This document shows positions 63,827-64,000 of a DNA stretch of 64,000 nucleotides, piece by piece. Every line of letters starts with the position of its first letter. Position 1 is the stretch's first letter. Made by a program: the position numbers and the translations under genes. This DNA is from Pseudomonas sp. KK4 (GTDB taxonomy: Bacteria; Pseudomonadota; Gammaproteobacteria; Pseudomonadales; Pseudomonadaceae): positions 1-64,000 of the forward strand of contig NZ_LYVP01000025.1 in NCBI RefSeq assembly GCF_001984065.1, read 5' to 3'. The notes beneath the pieces are model-generated. The model saw only the letters and a list, made by a program, of their open reading frames with translations. It was not told the DNA's origin and ran no database searches.

Positions 63827-64000
63827 ATGAAGAAGATGAAACTCACGTTGTTGGCCGGCGCTTTGGCGCTGTTGTCGCTGCCGGTGATGGCCGATTCGGC
63901 CCATCCGAAAATCGGTTTCTCCATTGACGACCTGCGCCTGGAACGCTGGTCCCGTGACCGCGATTACTTCGTCGCCGCAGCGGAAAAAATGGACGCCAAG
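63827..64000 (+). CDS. xylF: D-xylose ABC transporter binding protein (partial)
   Basis: First 58 codons only, cut by the window end. A signal peptide (MKKMKLTLLAGALALLSLPV, cleaved after MA before DSAHPKIGFSID) is followed by DDLRLERWSRDRDYFVAAAE, characteristic of XylF. AAGGA lies ten bases upstream of ATG 63827. It binds xylose in the periplasm for the XylGH transporter, which should follow beyond the window. Confidence 0.93.
   Translation, partial: MKKMKLTLLAGALALLSLPVMADSAHPKIGFSIDDLRLERWSRDRDYFVAAAEKMDAK

Overview
The window reads as chromosomal DNA of a Pseudomonas of the fluorescens/putida type. This rests on dense REP/REPIN palindromes (core GTGGGAGCGGGCTTGCTCGCGA), a lexA2-imuA-imuB-dnaE2 mutagenesis cassette, gcd next to an OprB porin, benK-benE-benF, pcaIJ with PcaR-like sites, and xylR/xylA/xylF. 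The core DNA looks GC-rich. The stretch from about 36.3 to 44.4 kb looks visibly less so and is accessory DNA.

Layout. 0-5.9 kb: a UvrA-like ATPase, a PAS hybrid histidine kinase and an FCD-type GntR regulator. 6.0-13.5 kb: a polyamine-type ABC importer (ATPase, two permeases, binding protein), two amidohydrolases and a flavin reductase, probably one catabolic unit for a nitrogenous compound. 13.5-15.3 kb: a three-lipoprotein operon (CsgG-like, DUF4810, DUF799). 15.4-21.2 kb: the SOS mutagenesis cassette under a LexA2-type operator. 21.3-28.8 kb: a UTRA-type GntR regulator, a flavoprotein plus ferredoxin resembling AprA/AprB, a taurine/sulfonate-type ABC importer whose binding protein has an extra C-terminal module, a HEAT-repeat protein and a DUF971 protein. 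29-36 kb: Gfo/Idh/MocA oxidoreductase with DyP peroxidase, GapN, an FUSC-like membrane protein, a DMT exporter facing an Lrp regulator, and a Bax-inhibitor-1 protein.

36.2-44.4 kb is the accessory region. It starts at tRNA-Ser(UGA) and holds decayed prophage genes: fragments of a PAPS-reductase-like protein and a cytosine methyltransferase, a frameshifted DUF4406 gene and other broken genes. It ends with an intact, tightly spaced three-gene operon of SMI1/KNR4 protein, HNH-motif membrane protein and coiled-coil tail-anchored protein. This operon is the best candidate in the window for an undescribed conflict or defence system.

44.4-64 kb returns to core DNA. It carries membrane glucose dehydrogenase and OprB with a palindrome in the promoter, a truncated DUF2790 gene, a small acidic protein, a 1361-residue SNF2 helicase, an LprI-like protein, pcaIJ, a LysR regulator, a full DUF2790 gene, benKEF, and the xylose regulator and utilisation genes; xylF is cut by the window end. 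Glucose oxidation, aromatic uptake, beta-ketoadipate activation and xylose catabolism suggest a soil or rhizosphere life. All calls come from reading the sequence and memory of protein families; no database search was run.
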